Source of the DNA: Occultella gossypii
Lineage (GTDB): Bacteria; Actinomycetota; Actinomycetes; Actinomycetales; Beutenbergiaceae
Length of the DNA: 64,000 nt
Direction: 5' to 3'
Assembly (NCBI RefSeq): GCF_019947135.1
Contig: NZ_JAGSHT010000017.1
Location: forward strand, 1-64,000
Shown: piece after piece, positions 12,709-19,933 of the stretch
How the letters are laid out: each line of letters opens with the position of its first letter
Numbering within the stretch: position 1 is the stretch's first letter
The notes under the pieces: generated by a model
Seen by the model: the letters and a program-made list of their open reading frames with translations, nothing else
What the model was told of the DNA's origin: nothing
The model's database searches: none
Program-made: the position numbers and the translations under genes

Positions 12709-14241
12709 ATGGCCACCCGTCGATTCCGTCTGCGCGCCTCGGTGCGTACCCGGGTCCTGGTCGCGCTCGTGCTGCTCACGACCGTCACGGTCGCCCTCGC
12801 CGGCACGACGGCCTACATCCTCGAGTCCCAACGCATCGACGACCGCATCGAAGCCGTCCTGAGGGATTCGGTGGCCGAGTTCACGAAACTCGCGCAGCAG
12901 GGCATCGACCCCGCCACCGGCGCGGCCTTCGCGAGCGCGGATGCCCTGCTGCGCACGGCCTTGAGCCGAATGGTGGTGCAGCCGAACGAGGCGATGTTCG
13001 GAATGCTGGGAACCGAGGTAGCACTCGAAGCCGGCGCCGGCCCGACGCAGCAGTGGCTGGACGAGGACCCTGAACTCGTCGCCGCGGTCGCCAGTTCAGC
13101 CAGCTTGGAGAGGTCTCGGTTCTGGCAGGTCACCACCGACGCGCGGAACTACTACGTGGCAGCCGTGCCGGTCACGCCGGAGCCGGGCGGCGTCCCCGGC
13201 GCGCTCGTGCTCGCCTGGAATCTCGACGCGGAGCACGCCGAACTGGGAACAACGTTCCGCACCTACGCCCTGGTGGCGCTCGGAGCCATCGTCTGGATGG
13301 CCATCATCGGCTGGTTCGTGGTCGGTAGCCTGCTCGAGCCGATCAAACTCCTGCGCACCACTGCCGGCGAGATCTCCAGCTCCAGCGACCTGTCCCGGCG
13401 GATCGCAGTGGTCGGCAACGACGACCTCGCCGTGCTGACCGAGACCGTGAACGGGATGCTGGCACGCCTTGAGGACGCGTTCGGATCCCAGCGTCAACTG
13501 CTCGACGACGTCGGCCACGAACTGCGCACGCCGCTCACCATCGTCCGTGGTCACCTCGAACTGATGGATCCCGCGGACCCCACGGACGCTGCGAGCACCA
13601 AGGAACTCGTCCTGGACGAGCTCGACCGGATGAACGGTCTGGTGGAGGACCTGGTCACGCTGGCGAAGGCCAGCCGACCCGACTTCGTCATCGCCGAGCC
13701 CACGGACATAGCGCTCCTCACCGACGAGGTCCTCACCAAGGCCCGCCCGCTGGGGGACCGACGCTGGGTCCTCGACGGACTGGCCGACGTCACCGCCGAC
13801 GTCGACCCCCGCCGGATCACCCAGGCACTGCTCCAGCTCGTCCAGAATGCGGTGAAGTTCTCCGAACCGGGGTCCACGATCGCCCTGGGTAGCTCGGCGA
13901 CGAGCACCGAGGTCCGGCTCTGGGTCCGCGACGAAGGCGCCGGGATCGCCGAGCAACACCTGGACAAGATCTTTGATCGGTTCGAGCGCGCCGGCAGCCC
14001 CGCCGAGGGCTCCGGTCTCGGACTGACCATCGTGCGCTCGATCGCCGTCGCGCACGGTGGCCGCGCCACGGTCGAGTCCAGGCTCGGTAACGGCACCACG
14101 GTGAGCATCTACCTGCCCCTCATGGCAGAGTCCGAGAAGGCCGACTCCGAGCCGACCGACTCCGAAGCCGCCGACGACCCGACCGAGACCACCTCCCCCG
14201 CCGGCGACGCGCCGAGCACCACCGCCCTGGAGCGCCGATGA
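12709..14241 (+). CDS. Two-component sensor histidine kinase, HAMP type
   Basis: 510 aa membrane kinase: short cytosolic start, TM1 (about 15-38), an extracytoplasmic sensor of about 145 residues, TM2 (about 186-209), HAMP (about 210-262), a HisKA domain with phosphoacceptor His270 in DDVGHELRTPLTIVRGHLE, and an ATPase domain with N-box QNAVKF (Asn380), DEGAGI, and GSGLGL. Residues after about 460 are a disordered acidic tail. The start is the ATG giving MATRRFRLRASVRTR. A -10-like GATAAT sits 6 nt before it, so the mRNA is probably leaderless. It overlaps the response regulator by 4 nt. The signal is unknown; the sensor region has no recognised domain. Confidence 0.95.
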   Translation: MATRRFRLRASVRTRVLVALVLLTTVTVALAGTTAYILESQRIDDRIEAVLRDSVAEFTKLAQQGIDPATGAAFASADALLRTALSRMVVQPNEAMFGMLGTEVALEAGAGPTQQWLDEDPELVAAVASSASLERSRFWQVTTDARNYYVAAVPVTPEPGGVPGALVLAWNLDAEHAELGTTFRTYALVALGAIVWMAIIGWFVVGSLLEPIKLLRTTAGEISSSSDLSRRIAVVGNDDLAVLTETVNGMLARLEDAFGSQRQLLDDVGHELRTPLTIVRGHLELMDPADPTDAASTKELVLDELDRMNGLVEDLVTLAKASRPDFVIAEPTDIALLTDEVLTKARPLGDRRWVLDGLADVTADVDPRRITQALLQLVQNAVKFSEPGSTIALGSSATSTEVRLWVRDEGAGIAEQHLDKIFDRFERAGSPAEGSGLGLTIVRSIAVAHGGRATVESRLGNGTTVSIYLPLMAESEKADSEPTDSEAADDPTETTSPAGDAPSTTALERR

Positions 14242-14897
14242 GCCAGATCCTGATCGCTGAGGACGAGATCCGGATCTCGTCGTTCGTCGCGAAGGGGCTG
14301 CGATCCGCCGGGTACGCGCCGACCGCCGTCACCACCGGGCGGGAGGCGGTGGACCTCGCGAGCACCGGCGACTTCGATCTCATGATCCTCGACCTCGGGC
14401 TGCCCGACATGGACGGGTTCGCGGTGCTGCGCCAGGTCCGCGCGATGAACATCACCTTCCCGGTGATCATCCTGACCGCACGGAACTCGGTCACCGACAC
14501 CGTGGCGGGCCTGGAGGGCGGCGCCGACGACTACATGGCCAAGCCGTTCCGGTTCGAGGAGCTCCTCGCCCGGGTCCGCCTTCGGCTGCGGTCGGAGGGC
14601 GGTGCCGCCGAGCCGACGACGCTCGTGCACGGCGACCTCTCCTTGGACCTGCGCACCCGTCGAGCCCGCGCCGGGGACACCGAGGTGGACCTCTCGGCAC
14701 GCGAATTCACGCTGGCCGAGACGTTCCTGCGCAATCCGGGCCAGGTGTTGACCCGCGAGCAACTGCTGTCGCGGGTCTGGGGCTACGACTTCGATCCCGG
14801 CTCGAACGTCGTGGACGTGTACGTGCGCTACCTGCGCAAGAAGCTCGGCGCGGAGCGTTTCGAGACCGTGCGCGGGATGGGCTACCGGCTGCGCTGA
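14238..14897 (+). CDS. OmpR/PhoB-family DNA-binding response regulator
   Basis: 219 aa. Receiver domain with acidic pocket ED (8-9), phosphoacceptor Asp52 in MILDLGLPDMDG, Thr80 and Lys102 (MAKPF); C-terminal winged helix with LSAREFTLAETFLRNPGQVLT, LLSRVWGYDF and the recognition helix near VDVYVRYLRKKLG. Cytosolic transcription factor partnered with the kinase just upstream (ATGA overlap). OmpR-type regulators bind direct repeats spaced by about 11 bp. Such repeats occur before each of the four genes immediately downstream (15.1-17.5 kb), which makes those genes its likely targets; this link is inferred. Confidence 0.96.
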   Translation: MSQILIAEDEIRISSFVAKGLRSAGYAPTAVTTGREAVDLASTGDFDLMILDLGLPDMDGFAVLRQVRAMNITFPVIILTARNSVTDTVAGLEGGADDYMAKPFRFEELLARVRLRLRSEGGAAEPTTLVHGDLSLDLRTRRARAGDTEVDLSAREFTLAETFLRNPGQVLTREQLLSRVWGYDFDPGSNVVDVYVRYLRKKLGAERFETVRGMGYRLR

Positions 14898-14966
14898 GTC
14901 CCGCGGCGGGACCCGCGGCGCGGGAGCCAGCCGACAGCCGAGTGCCGTCGGTCAACGCGAGCCGGC

Positions 14967-15112
14967 CGATGGCGTCCGTGCCGTAGGGCGCACCACGCGG
15001 AGGGGCCCGACGGCGTCGGTGCCGATCACATCCATGCGGGAAGGCCCGACTGCGTGCGGGCCGCGTAGGCAAATGCCGAACGCCCGACGGCGTGGGTGCC
15101 GTCGGGCGTTCG
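14967..15112. repeat. Degenerate tandem repeats leading into a terminator
   Basis: Four imperfect copies of a unit like GGCCCGACGGCGTCGGTGCC start near 14967, 15003, 15042 and 15078, a period of about 37 nt. Only the last copy is followed by a perfect complementary arm and forms the hairpin terminator. They look like decayed copies of the terminator stem. The rest of this 262-nt gap shows a short GC-rich hairpin at 14898-14912, just after the regulator gene, and nothing else. Confidence 0.5.
15077..15112 (-). terminator. Terminator of paralog 1
   Basis: Perfect 15-bp hairpin (arms 15077-15091 and 15098-15112, 6-nt loop). The same stem occurs after paralogs 3 and 4. Confidence 0.75.
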
Positions 15113-15159
15113 CGGTTTCGGTCCAGCCGTGCGCCGGCGCGATGGCCGGCGCGCCGGGG

Positions 15160-15603
15160 TCAGTCGCCGGAGCCGGCCGACGGGGCGCTGGCCGCGCTGG
15201 CCGGGCTCTGCGCGGACACCGGGCTCGGCGCCGACGCGGGGCTCGCGACCGGGGACGGCGCGGACACCGGGCTCGCGACCGGGCTGGCTGCCGACTGCGG
15301 CGACGGAGCCGAGACCGGGCTCGCCGGCGCAGACTGCGCAGACTGGGCCGACTGGGCCGACACCGCGCTGATCGCGGTCACGGCCGAGACCGCACTACCC
15401 GGGTCCACCGTCGCCGGATCCGTCGCGGCCGGCGCCGCGGGAGTCGCGGGCGCCGCGGGCGAGGCCGCCGAGGTGGTCTGCGTCGTCGACTGCTCCGGAG
15501 CCGGAGCCGGGTCCATCGAGTCGGCCGTCGCAGCGACCGCCCCACCGGCCACGGCCACAACACCCAGCGTTCCCGTGACGATCCATGCGGTGCGCTTGTT
15601 CAT
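15160..15603 (-). CDS. Exported Ser/Ala/Pro-repeat protein, paralog 1 of 4
   Basis: 147 aa, no recognised family. The N-terminus MNKRTAWIVTGTLGVVAVAG with a further Ala-rich stretch is a signal peptide or a single membrane anchor; AVAATA-DS is a possible cleavage site. Then follow a Pro/Thr linker, the segment DPATVDPGSAVSAVTAIS shared with paralogs 2 and 3 and, in looser form, paralog 4, a regular three-residue repeat (SAV, SAQ, SAP) of about eight units, an SPVSA/SPASA repeat region, and an end in SGD. There is no Cys and almost no charge after the signal. A surface or periplasmic role is inferred. GGAGGAA precedes the ATG. The gene has its own regulatory element and terminator, so it is monocistronic. 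Confidence 0.8.
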   Translation of the reverse strand: MNKRTAWIVTGTLGVVAVAGGAVAATADSMDPAPAPEQSTTQTTSAASPAAPATPAAPAATDPATVDPGSAVSAVTAISAVSAQSAQSAQSAPASPVSAPSPQSAASPVASPVSAPSPVASPASAPSPVSAQSPASAASAPSAGSGD

Positions 15604-15683
15604 GATGTTCCTCCACTATCCGATCCCGCCGAGCGGCGAAACCTCCGAGTCTCTTGCTGACACTCATTAGAATTCCCCCCGCC

Positions 15684-15723
15684 GATGAGGCCACAAGGAG
15701 ACGAAGATGAAACCTCTCTCACC
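15684..15723 (-). promoter_or_regulatory. 40-bp regulatory element of paralog 1
   Basis: Read on the plus strand: GATGAGG (15684), AAGGAGA (15695) and GATGAAA (15706) spaced exactly 11 bp apart, followed by CTCTCACC. On the transcribed minus strand a -10-like TCTAAT (15666-15671) lies 12 nt downstream of the last repeat. That is the layout of promoters activated by PhoB/OmpR-type regulators. Confidence 0.55.
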
Positions 15724-15770
15724 CACGAACGCGGAGCTGGGCCTGGGGCCGGCCGGCTCCGGGCACACGA

Positions 15771-15805
15771 ACGTCGGGTGGCCTCAACGGGCGGCCACCC
15801 GACGT
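15771..15805 (-). terminator. Terminator of paralog 2
   Basis: Perfect 13-bp hairpin (arms 15771-15783 and 15793-15805, 9-nt loop) 11 nt after the stop codon. Its sequence differs from the stem shared by the other three paralogs. Confidence 0.7.
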
Positions 15806-15816
15806 CGTGATGAACC

Positions 15817-16203
15817 TCAGTCCCCCGAGTCGGCGGAGACGGCCGAGACCGGAGATGCTGCAGACACTGCGGACACCGGTGAGGCCTGGGCGACGGGCGA
15901 CGGCGCGGACTGGGTCGGGGCCGGTGCCGGCGCGGGTGCCGGAGCGGGGGCCGGTGTCGGTGCCGCAGGGCTGGGCGCGCTGACCACGGTCACGGCGCTG
16001 CCAGGGTCCACCGTTGCGGGGTCCGTGGGGGCGGGCGCGGGGGTCGCTGTCTCGACGGGTGAGGGCGATTGGCTCGGCACCGTGATGCTCACGCCGGGCA
16101 GGTCGTCCCCGGTGCCGTTGTCCGCCGCCGCAGCGATCGACGCACCAGCCACACCAACGACGCCCAGGGCCCCGGTGACCATCCATGCGGTTCGCTTGTT
16201 CAA
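15817..16203 (-). CDS. Exported Ala/Pro/Ser-rich protein, paralog 2 of 4
   Basis: 128 aa, no known family. The start is a TTG with GGAG seven nt upstream, giving MNKRTAWMVTGALGVVGVAG, almost the same signal/anchor as its neighbours; no ATG would keep this N-terminus. The mature part has an acidic stretch with GVSITVPSQSPSP, the shared DPATVDPGSAVTVVSAPSP, a run of AP dipeptides in place of the SAx triplets of paralogs 1 and 3, then SPVSAVSAASPVSAVSADSGD-like repeats. It is the most divergent in its middle part and keeps the signal, the core motif and the acidic C-terminus. Confidence 0.78.
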   Translation of the reverse strand: MNKRTAWMVTGALGVVGVAGASIAAAADNGTGDDLPGVSITVPSQSPSPVETATPAPAPTDPATVDPGSAVTVVSAPSPAAPTPAPAPAPAPAPAPTQSAPSPVAQASPVSAVSAASPVSAVSADSGD

Positions 16204-16268
16204 CTCTTCGCTCCTCGTGTGTGCGCCGCGATCGGCGGCTCTCGACTGCATCCAGTGTGGGGTCGGTT

Positions 16269-16308
16269 GATGAGACGTTGAGGAACAGATGATGAGAGAA
16301 CTCTCATC
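16269..16308 (-). promoter_or_regulatory. 40-bp regulatory element of paralog 2, with perfect palindrome
   Basis: Heptamers GATGAGA (16269), GAGGAAC (16280) and GATGAGA (16291), phased by 11 bp. The last one is part of a perfect palindrome, GATGAGAG-AA-CTCTCATC (16291-16308). A weak -10-like CTGGAT lies 13 nt downstream on the transcribed strand. Confidence 0.6.
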
Positions 16309-16338
16309 TTCTGCTCCGTACGGCACCCCGAACACGCC

Positions 16339-16370
16339 AACGCCCGACGGCGTGGGTGCCGTCGGGCGTT
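16339..16370 (-). terminator. Terminator of paralog 3
   Basis: Perfect 13-bp hairpin (arms 16339-16351 and 16358-16370, 6-nt loop), same stem as after paralog 1. Confidence 0.75.
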
Positions 16371-16419
16371 CGCGGTTTCGGTCCAGCCATGCGCCGGCGG
16401 GATGGCCGGCGCGCCGGGG

Positions 16420-16884
16420 TCAGTCGCCGGAGCCGGCCGACGGGGCGCTGGCCGCGCTGGCCGGGCTCTGCGCGGACACCGGGCTCGGCGCCGACGCGGG
16501 GCTCGCGACCGGGGACGGCGCGGACACCGGGCTCGCGACCGGGCTGGCTGCCGACTGCGGCGACGCAGCCGAGACCGGGCTCGCCGGCGCCGACTGGGCC
16601 GACTGGGCCGACTGGGCCGACACCGCGCTGATCGCGGTCACGGCCGAGACCGCACTACCCGGGTCCACCGTCGCCGGGTCCGCGGCGGCCGGCGCCGCGG
16701 GAGCCGTCGGCCCCGCGGGCGAGGCCGCCGAAGGAGCCGGCGAGGCCGCCGAGGTGGTCTGCGTCGTCGACTGCCCCGGAGCCGGAGCCGGGTCCATCGA
16801 GTCGGCCGTCGCAGCGACCGCCCCACCGACCACCGCCACAACACCCAGCGTTCCCGTGACGATCCATGCAGTGCGCTTGTTCAT
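16420..16884 (-). CDS. Exported Ser/Ala/Pro-repeat protein, paralog 3 of 4
   Basis: 154 aa and nearly identical to paralog 1. It differs by a 7-residue insertion in the linker (an extra SAASPAP-like unit), a handful of substitutions, and a slightly altered start of the mature chain. It has the same signal/anchor MNKRTAWIVTGTLGVVAVVG, the same SAV/SAQ triplet repeat and the same C-terminal SAGSGD. The start ATG has GGAGGAA upstream; codons further up would translate the promoter region. Near-identity of flanks and coding region shows recent duplication. Confidence 0.8.
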   Translation of the reverse strand: MNKRTAWIVTGTLGVVAVVGGAVAATADSMDPAPAPGQSTTQTTSAASPAPSAASPAGPTAPAAPAAADPATVDPGSAVSAVTAISAVSAQSAQSAQSAPASPVSAASPQSAASPVASPVSAPSPVASPASAPSPVSAQSPASAASAPSAGSGD

Positions 16885-16963
16885 GACGTTCCTCCACCAT
16901 CCGATCCCGCCGAGCGGCGAACCTCCGAGTCTCTTGCTGACACTCATAAGAATTCCCCCCGCC

Positions 16964-17003
16964 GATGAGGCCACAAGGAGACGAACATGAAAGCTCTCTC
17001 ACC
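16964..17003 (-). promoter_or_regulatory. 40-bp regulatory element of paralog 3
   Basis: GATGAGG (16964), AAGGAGA (16975) and CATGAAA (16986), phased by 11 bp and followed by CTCTCACC, with a -10-like TCTTAT (16946-16951) 12 nt downstream on the minus strand. Same geometry as the other three elements. Confidence 0.55.
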
Positions 17004-17012
17004 TGTGGATGA

Positions 17013-17046
17013 CGAACGCCCGACGGCAGACGCCGTCGGGCGTTCG
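17013..17046 (-). terminator. Terminator of paralog 4
   Basis: Perfect 15-bp hairpin (arms 17013-17027 and 17032-17046, 4-nt loop), the same stem as for paralogs 1 and 3 with a different loop. Confidence 0.75.
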
Positions 17047-17080
17047 GGTTCGTCGCCTCCGCAGGGCGGGTCGATGTGGG

Positions 17081-17437
17081 TCAGTCGGCTGAGTCTGCGG
17101 ACCGGGCAGTCTCGACCGAGGCCGGGGTCTGGGCCGAGACGGGCGAGGCCTGAGCCACCGGCGACGGTGCGGACGACTCGTCGTCGGTGGCTGCCGGATC
17201 GGACGCCGAGGCGGCGGTGACCGCGGTCACGGCGCTCGCCGGGGCCACGGTCGTCGGGTCCTGCGACGCCGGGGTGGCAACGTCACCCGTCACCGCATGG
17301 GCCTGGTCCGGCGCGGTGATGCCCACCCCCGGCAGCGACTCCTCCCCGATCGGGTCCCAGACGAACGCGATCGATCCTCCGGCCACCCCGGCGAGGCCCA
17401 GGGCCCCGGTCACCATCCATGCAGCTCGCTTGCGCAT
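17081..17437 (-). CDS. Exported Ala/Ser/Thr-rich protein, paralog 4 of 4
   Basis: 118 aa. Signal/anchor MRKRAAWMVTGALGLAGVAG is clearly homologous to paralogs 1-3. The mature part contains LPGVGITAPDQ (compare LPGVSITVPSQ in paralog 2), DPTTVAPASAVTAVTAAS matching the shared core, and ends SPVSAQTPASVETARSADSAD-like. It has fewer repeats and more charge than the others and may be the least expanded version. AGGTGA precedes the ATG. Confidence 0.75.
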   Translation of the reverse strand: MRKRAAWMVTGALGLAGVAGGSIAFVWDPIGEESLPGVGITAPDQAHAVTGDVATPASQDPTTVAPASAVTAVTAASASDPAATDDESSAPSPVAQASPVSAQTPASVETARSADSAD

Positions 17438-17487
17438 GCGTCGTCACCTCGCAGTCCTCGTCGGCCGACGCCATCCTGGCACGCGAG

Positions 17488-17527
17488 GATGAGAGCTTTC
17501 GAAGCTCCGGATGAGAGAACTCTCATG
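17488..17527 (-). promoter_or_regulatory. 40-bp regulatory element of paralog 4
   Basis: GATGAGA at 17488 and 17510, exactly 22 bp (two helical turns) apart. The middle heptamer is degenerate, and the second copy belongs to a palindrome, ATGAGAG-AA-CTCTCAT (17511-17526). A second inverted repeat, GAGCTT-TCG-AAGCTC (17493-17507), sits between them. A -10-like CAGGAT lies 9 nt downstream. The element overlaps the stop codon of the phosphotransferase gene. Confidence 0.6.
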
Positions 17528-18782
17528 TCCGCTGCTGTGCTTCGGCACGCCATTGCTCGGCGACCGCGAGCCGCGCCATGCCCTGTTCCGGGGAGGTCCC
17601 GGCCGCGAGCGAGAGCACCACGGCCGCGGTGCGCGCCCGCAACTCCACCGGATCCACCCGGGTCTCGAAGTAGGCCGTCCACTCCCCGAGGACCCCGGGC
17701 ACGTGCGCGTAGACGCGCGGTGCGAGCGCGGGCAGCACGGCCACGTGACCGAGCAGGGTACCCAGGTCGTCCTCCCGGCGCCCGGGGCCGAGCGAGTCCA
17801 CGTCGATGACGGCGGTGACCTCGCCGTCGGCCGTGAACACGTTCGCCTCGTAGAAGTCGCCGTGCGTGGGCACCGGTGGCCGGTCCGGGCTGCGCGCGAG
17901 GAGCTCGGCGATGCCGGCCTCGAGGCGGGTGATCCGGTCCGCCTCGGCCGGCAGCGCGGCCCGGGCGGCCTCGGCGTGGAAGTCGATCCGATCCGCCCAG
18001 GAAGGGCGGGCCGGAAGGTCCACGACCGCGGCCGGGAGCGAGTCCAGCCAGGACTCCAGCACCTCGGGTCCGGGCAGTCCCGCCGGGTTGGTCAGCGCGG
18101 CGGCGATCGCCTCGGCCAGGGCGTGTCCCCGCGCCCGCTCGGTGACGAGTACACCCGGTCCGGGTTGGGCCAGGACCCGGGGCGCGGACACACCGGCCTC
18201 GGCCAGCACCTCGTGGCGGCGACGCAGCGCGTCGACCCGGCGCGGCGCCAGCACCTTCACGAACACGGCGTCGGTGCCGGCACCCGCCCGCAGCACCGCG
18301 CGGCGGCTGGGCCGGTAGCTGACCAGATCGAGCCGGACCGGCCCGGCCGGCGGGCGTCCGATGTCGGCGAGCCAGCCCCCGACGGTCCCGGCGTCGCAGG
18401 CCGGGGCAAGGCCAGGCAGGGCGGGGTCATGCGGGTGGCGCCAGACGCGCACCTGCCGGTCACCGTCCTCGAGCAGGGCCACCTGATCGGACTCGGGCAG
18501 CCGCGGCGCCGTGCTCGCGACGAGGTACTCGTTGACCCGTCCACCGCCGCCGTCGTAGCCGACGCGGTAGCCGACCGAGACCCCGGCGCCCGGACGGTGG
18601 TGGACCCGGTCGACCTCCACGGACAGGTGCAGCTGCGCCGCTACGGGTGCCGCGCCCTCGGCGGGGGTGATGCCGAGCAGGGCCGCCCGCACGATGTCGA
18701 CGCGACCCGGGCCGGTGAGCTCCTCGAGATCGCGTGACTCGCGTGCGGCCGTGCTCGGCTCCGACGTCTCCATGCCGCCCAT
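17523..18782 (-). CDS. APH-family phosphotransferase
   Basis: 419 aa. A protein kinase-like fold enzyme of the aminoglycoside/choline phosphotransferase superfamily. The catalytic loop HGDFYEANV (307-315) supplies the base, and DVDSLGPGRREDDLG (327-341) holds the metal-binding Asp of the DFD-equivalent motif. The N-terminal lobe has a Lys-containing strand AVFVKVLAP. ATG at 18780-18782 is chosen for its GGAGGT ribosome binding site; a second ATG three codons on is possible. The substrate is unknown and resistance cannot be claimed. It is divergent from adenosine deaminase across a palindromic element, with another such element at its 3' end. Confidence 0.82.
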   Translation of the reverse strand: MGGMETSEPSTAARESRDLEELTGPGRVDIVRAALLGITPAEGAAPVAAQLHLSVEVDRVHHRPGAGVSVGYRVGYDGGGGRVNEYLVASTAPRLPESDQVALLEDGDRQVRVWRHPHDPALPGLAPACDAGTVGGWLADIGRPPAGPVRLDLVSYRPSRRAVLRAGAGTDAVFVKVLAPRRVDALRRRHEVLAEAGVSAPRVLAQPGPGVLVTERARGHALAEAIAAALTNPAGLPGPEVLESWLDSLPAAVVDLPARPSWADRIDFHAEAARAALPAEADRITRLEAGIAELLARSPDRPPVPTHGDFYEANVFTADGEVTAVIDVDSLGPGRREDDLGTLLGHVAVLPALAPRVYAHVPGVLGEWTAYFETRVDPVELRARTAAVVLSLAAGTSPEQGMARLAVAEQWRAEAQQRT

Positions 18783-18807
18783 CTCACCACCTCCCGATCG
18801 ACGTCGG

Positions 18808-18836
18808 CGTGAGGTCCGCATGAGAGAACTCTCATC
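18808..18836. promoter_or_regulatory. Shared regulatory palindrome between the phosphotransferase and add genes
   Basis: ATGAGAG-AA-CTCTCAT (18820-18835), identical to the core found before paralogs 2 and 4. On the side facing the phosphotransferase a heptamer CGTGAGG lies 11 bp away (18808). On the other side the palindrome covers the expected -35 of the add promoter, whose -10-like TAGAGT is at 18844-18849. It could control both divergent genes. Confidence 0.55.
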
Positions 18837-18856
18837 GTCGTCCTAGAGTGACGAAC

Positions 18857-19933
18857 GTGCCCCGTGACCTCCGCCTCCTGCCCAAGGCGCACCTGCACCT
18901 GCACTTCACCGGCTCGATGAGCCCGGAGGCCCTCACCGAGCTCGCCGCGGAGCGTCGGATGCGGCTGCCGGAGACACTGCGGGAGACCGTCGCCGGTGAC
19001 CCGCTCCGGCTGCCGGCCAACGAGCGCGGCTGGTTCCGGTTCCAGCGCATGTACGACGCCGCCCGGGCCGTGGTCCGCAGCGAGGCAGCGATGCGGCGGA
19101 TCGTCCGGGACGCGGCCACCGCCGATGCCGCCGAGGGATCCAGGCGCCTCGAGATCCAGGTGGACCCGACCTCCTATGCCCCGTTCGTCGGCGGCATCAC
19201 GCCCGCCCTGGAGATCGTCACCGACGAGGCCGCGGCCGCGAGCGCGGCGACCGGGGTCGAGGTCGCGATCATCATCGCGTGCTCGCGGATGAGGCACCCG
19301 TTGGAGGCCAGGACCTTGGCCAGGCTCGCGGCACGGCACGCCGACGACGGTCCCGGCGGGGTGATCGGCTTCGGCCTCAGCAACGATGAGCGCCGCGGGG
19401 AGACGTCGGAATTCGCCGCGGCCTTCCACATCGCGGCCCGAGCGGGCCTGGCCCTGGTCCCCCACGGCGGTGAGCTCCTCGGCCCCGAGCATGCCGCTCA
19501 GGTCGTGGCCCACCTGCACCCGGACCGCCTCGGTCACGGGGTCCGGGTCAGCGAGGACCCGGCCCTGCTCGAGAAGGTCGTCGCCGACGACATCGCCTTC
19601 GAGGTGTGCCCGGCCTCGAACGTCTCCCTCGGGGTGTACGCGACCCCGGACGAGGTACCGCTGCGCACCCTCGTCGACGCCGGCGCGACGATCGCCCTCG
19701 GTGCGGACGACCCGTTGCTGTTCGGCTCCCGGCTGCTGGCCCAGTACGAGAGCGCCCGGACGGTGCACGGCTTCGACGACGCCGAGGTGGCCGAGCTCGC
19801 ACGCGGTTCGATCCGGGCCTCCCGCGCCGCCGATTCCTCGAAGCGCACGATGCTCGCCGACGTGGACGCGTGGCTGGCCGCACCGGAAGCCGCCGGTCAC
19901 GCTGCCGGGAGCGACGCCCCGGGCACGGCGTGA
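18857..19933 (+). CDS. add: Adenosine deaminase
   Basis: 358 aa; hydrolytic deamination of adenosine to inosine in purine salvage, cytosolic zinc enzyme. Zinc and substrate motifs are complete: HLHLHFTG near the N-terminus (His14, His16), VPHGGE with the catalytic Glu, LGHGV, and the GADDP Asp pair. GTG at 18857 gives the usual start PRDLRLLPKAHLHLH and lies 7 nt after the -10-like TAGAGT, so the mRNA may be leaderless; an in-frame GTG at 18848 is an alternative. The next gene starts inside the stop codon (GTGA overlap). Confidence 0.92.
   Translation: MPRDLRLLPKAHLHLHFTGSMSPEALTELAAERRMRLPETLRETVAGDPLRLPANERGWFRFQRMYDAARAVVRSEAAMRRIVRDAATADAAEGSRRLEIQVDPTSYAPFVGGITPALEIVTDEAAAASAATGVEVAIIIACSRMRHPLEARTLARLAARHADDGPGGVIGFGLSNDERRGETSEFAAAFHIAARAGLALVPHGGELLGPEHAAQVVAHLHPDRLGHGVRVSEDPALLEKVVADDIAFEVCPASNVSLGVYATPDEVPLRTLVDAGATIALGADDPLLFGSRLLAQYESARTVHGFDDAEVAELARGSIRASRAADSSKRTMLADVDAWLAAPEAAGHAAGSDAPGTA

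Larger units (their letters stand above)
15077..15725. repeat. Direct repeat copy A of a duplicated gene cassette
   Basis: Nearly identical to 16337-17005 from the terminator through the gene to the regulatory element, with scattered single-base changes and one in-frame length difference of 21 nt in the coding region. Evidence of a recent duplication of a whole promoter-gene-terminator cassette. Confidence 0.85.
16337..17005. repeat. Direct repeat copy B of a duplicated gene cassette
   Basis: Second copy of the 15077-15725 segment. It carries paralog 3 with its terminator and regulatory element. Paralog 2 lies between the two copies. Confidence 0.85.

Noticed and set aside
17523-18782. APH-fold gene as an aminoglycoside resistance determinant
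   Set aside because: The catalytic motifs are shared by many non-resistance kinases. Nothing in the sequence shows antibiotic specificity.
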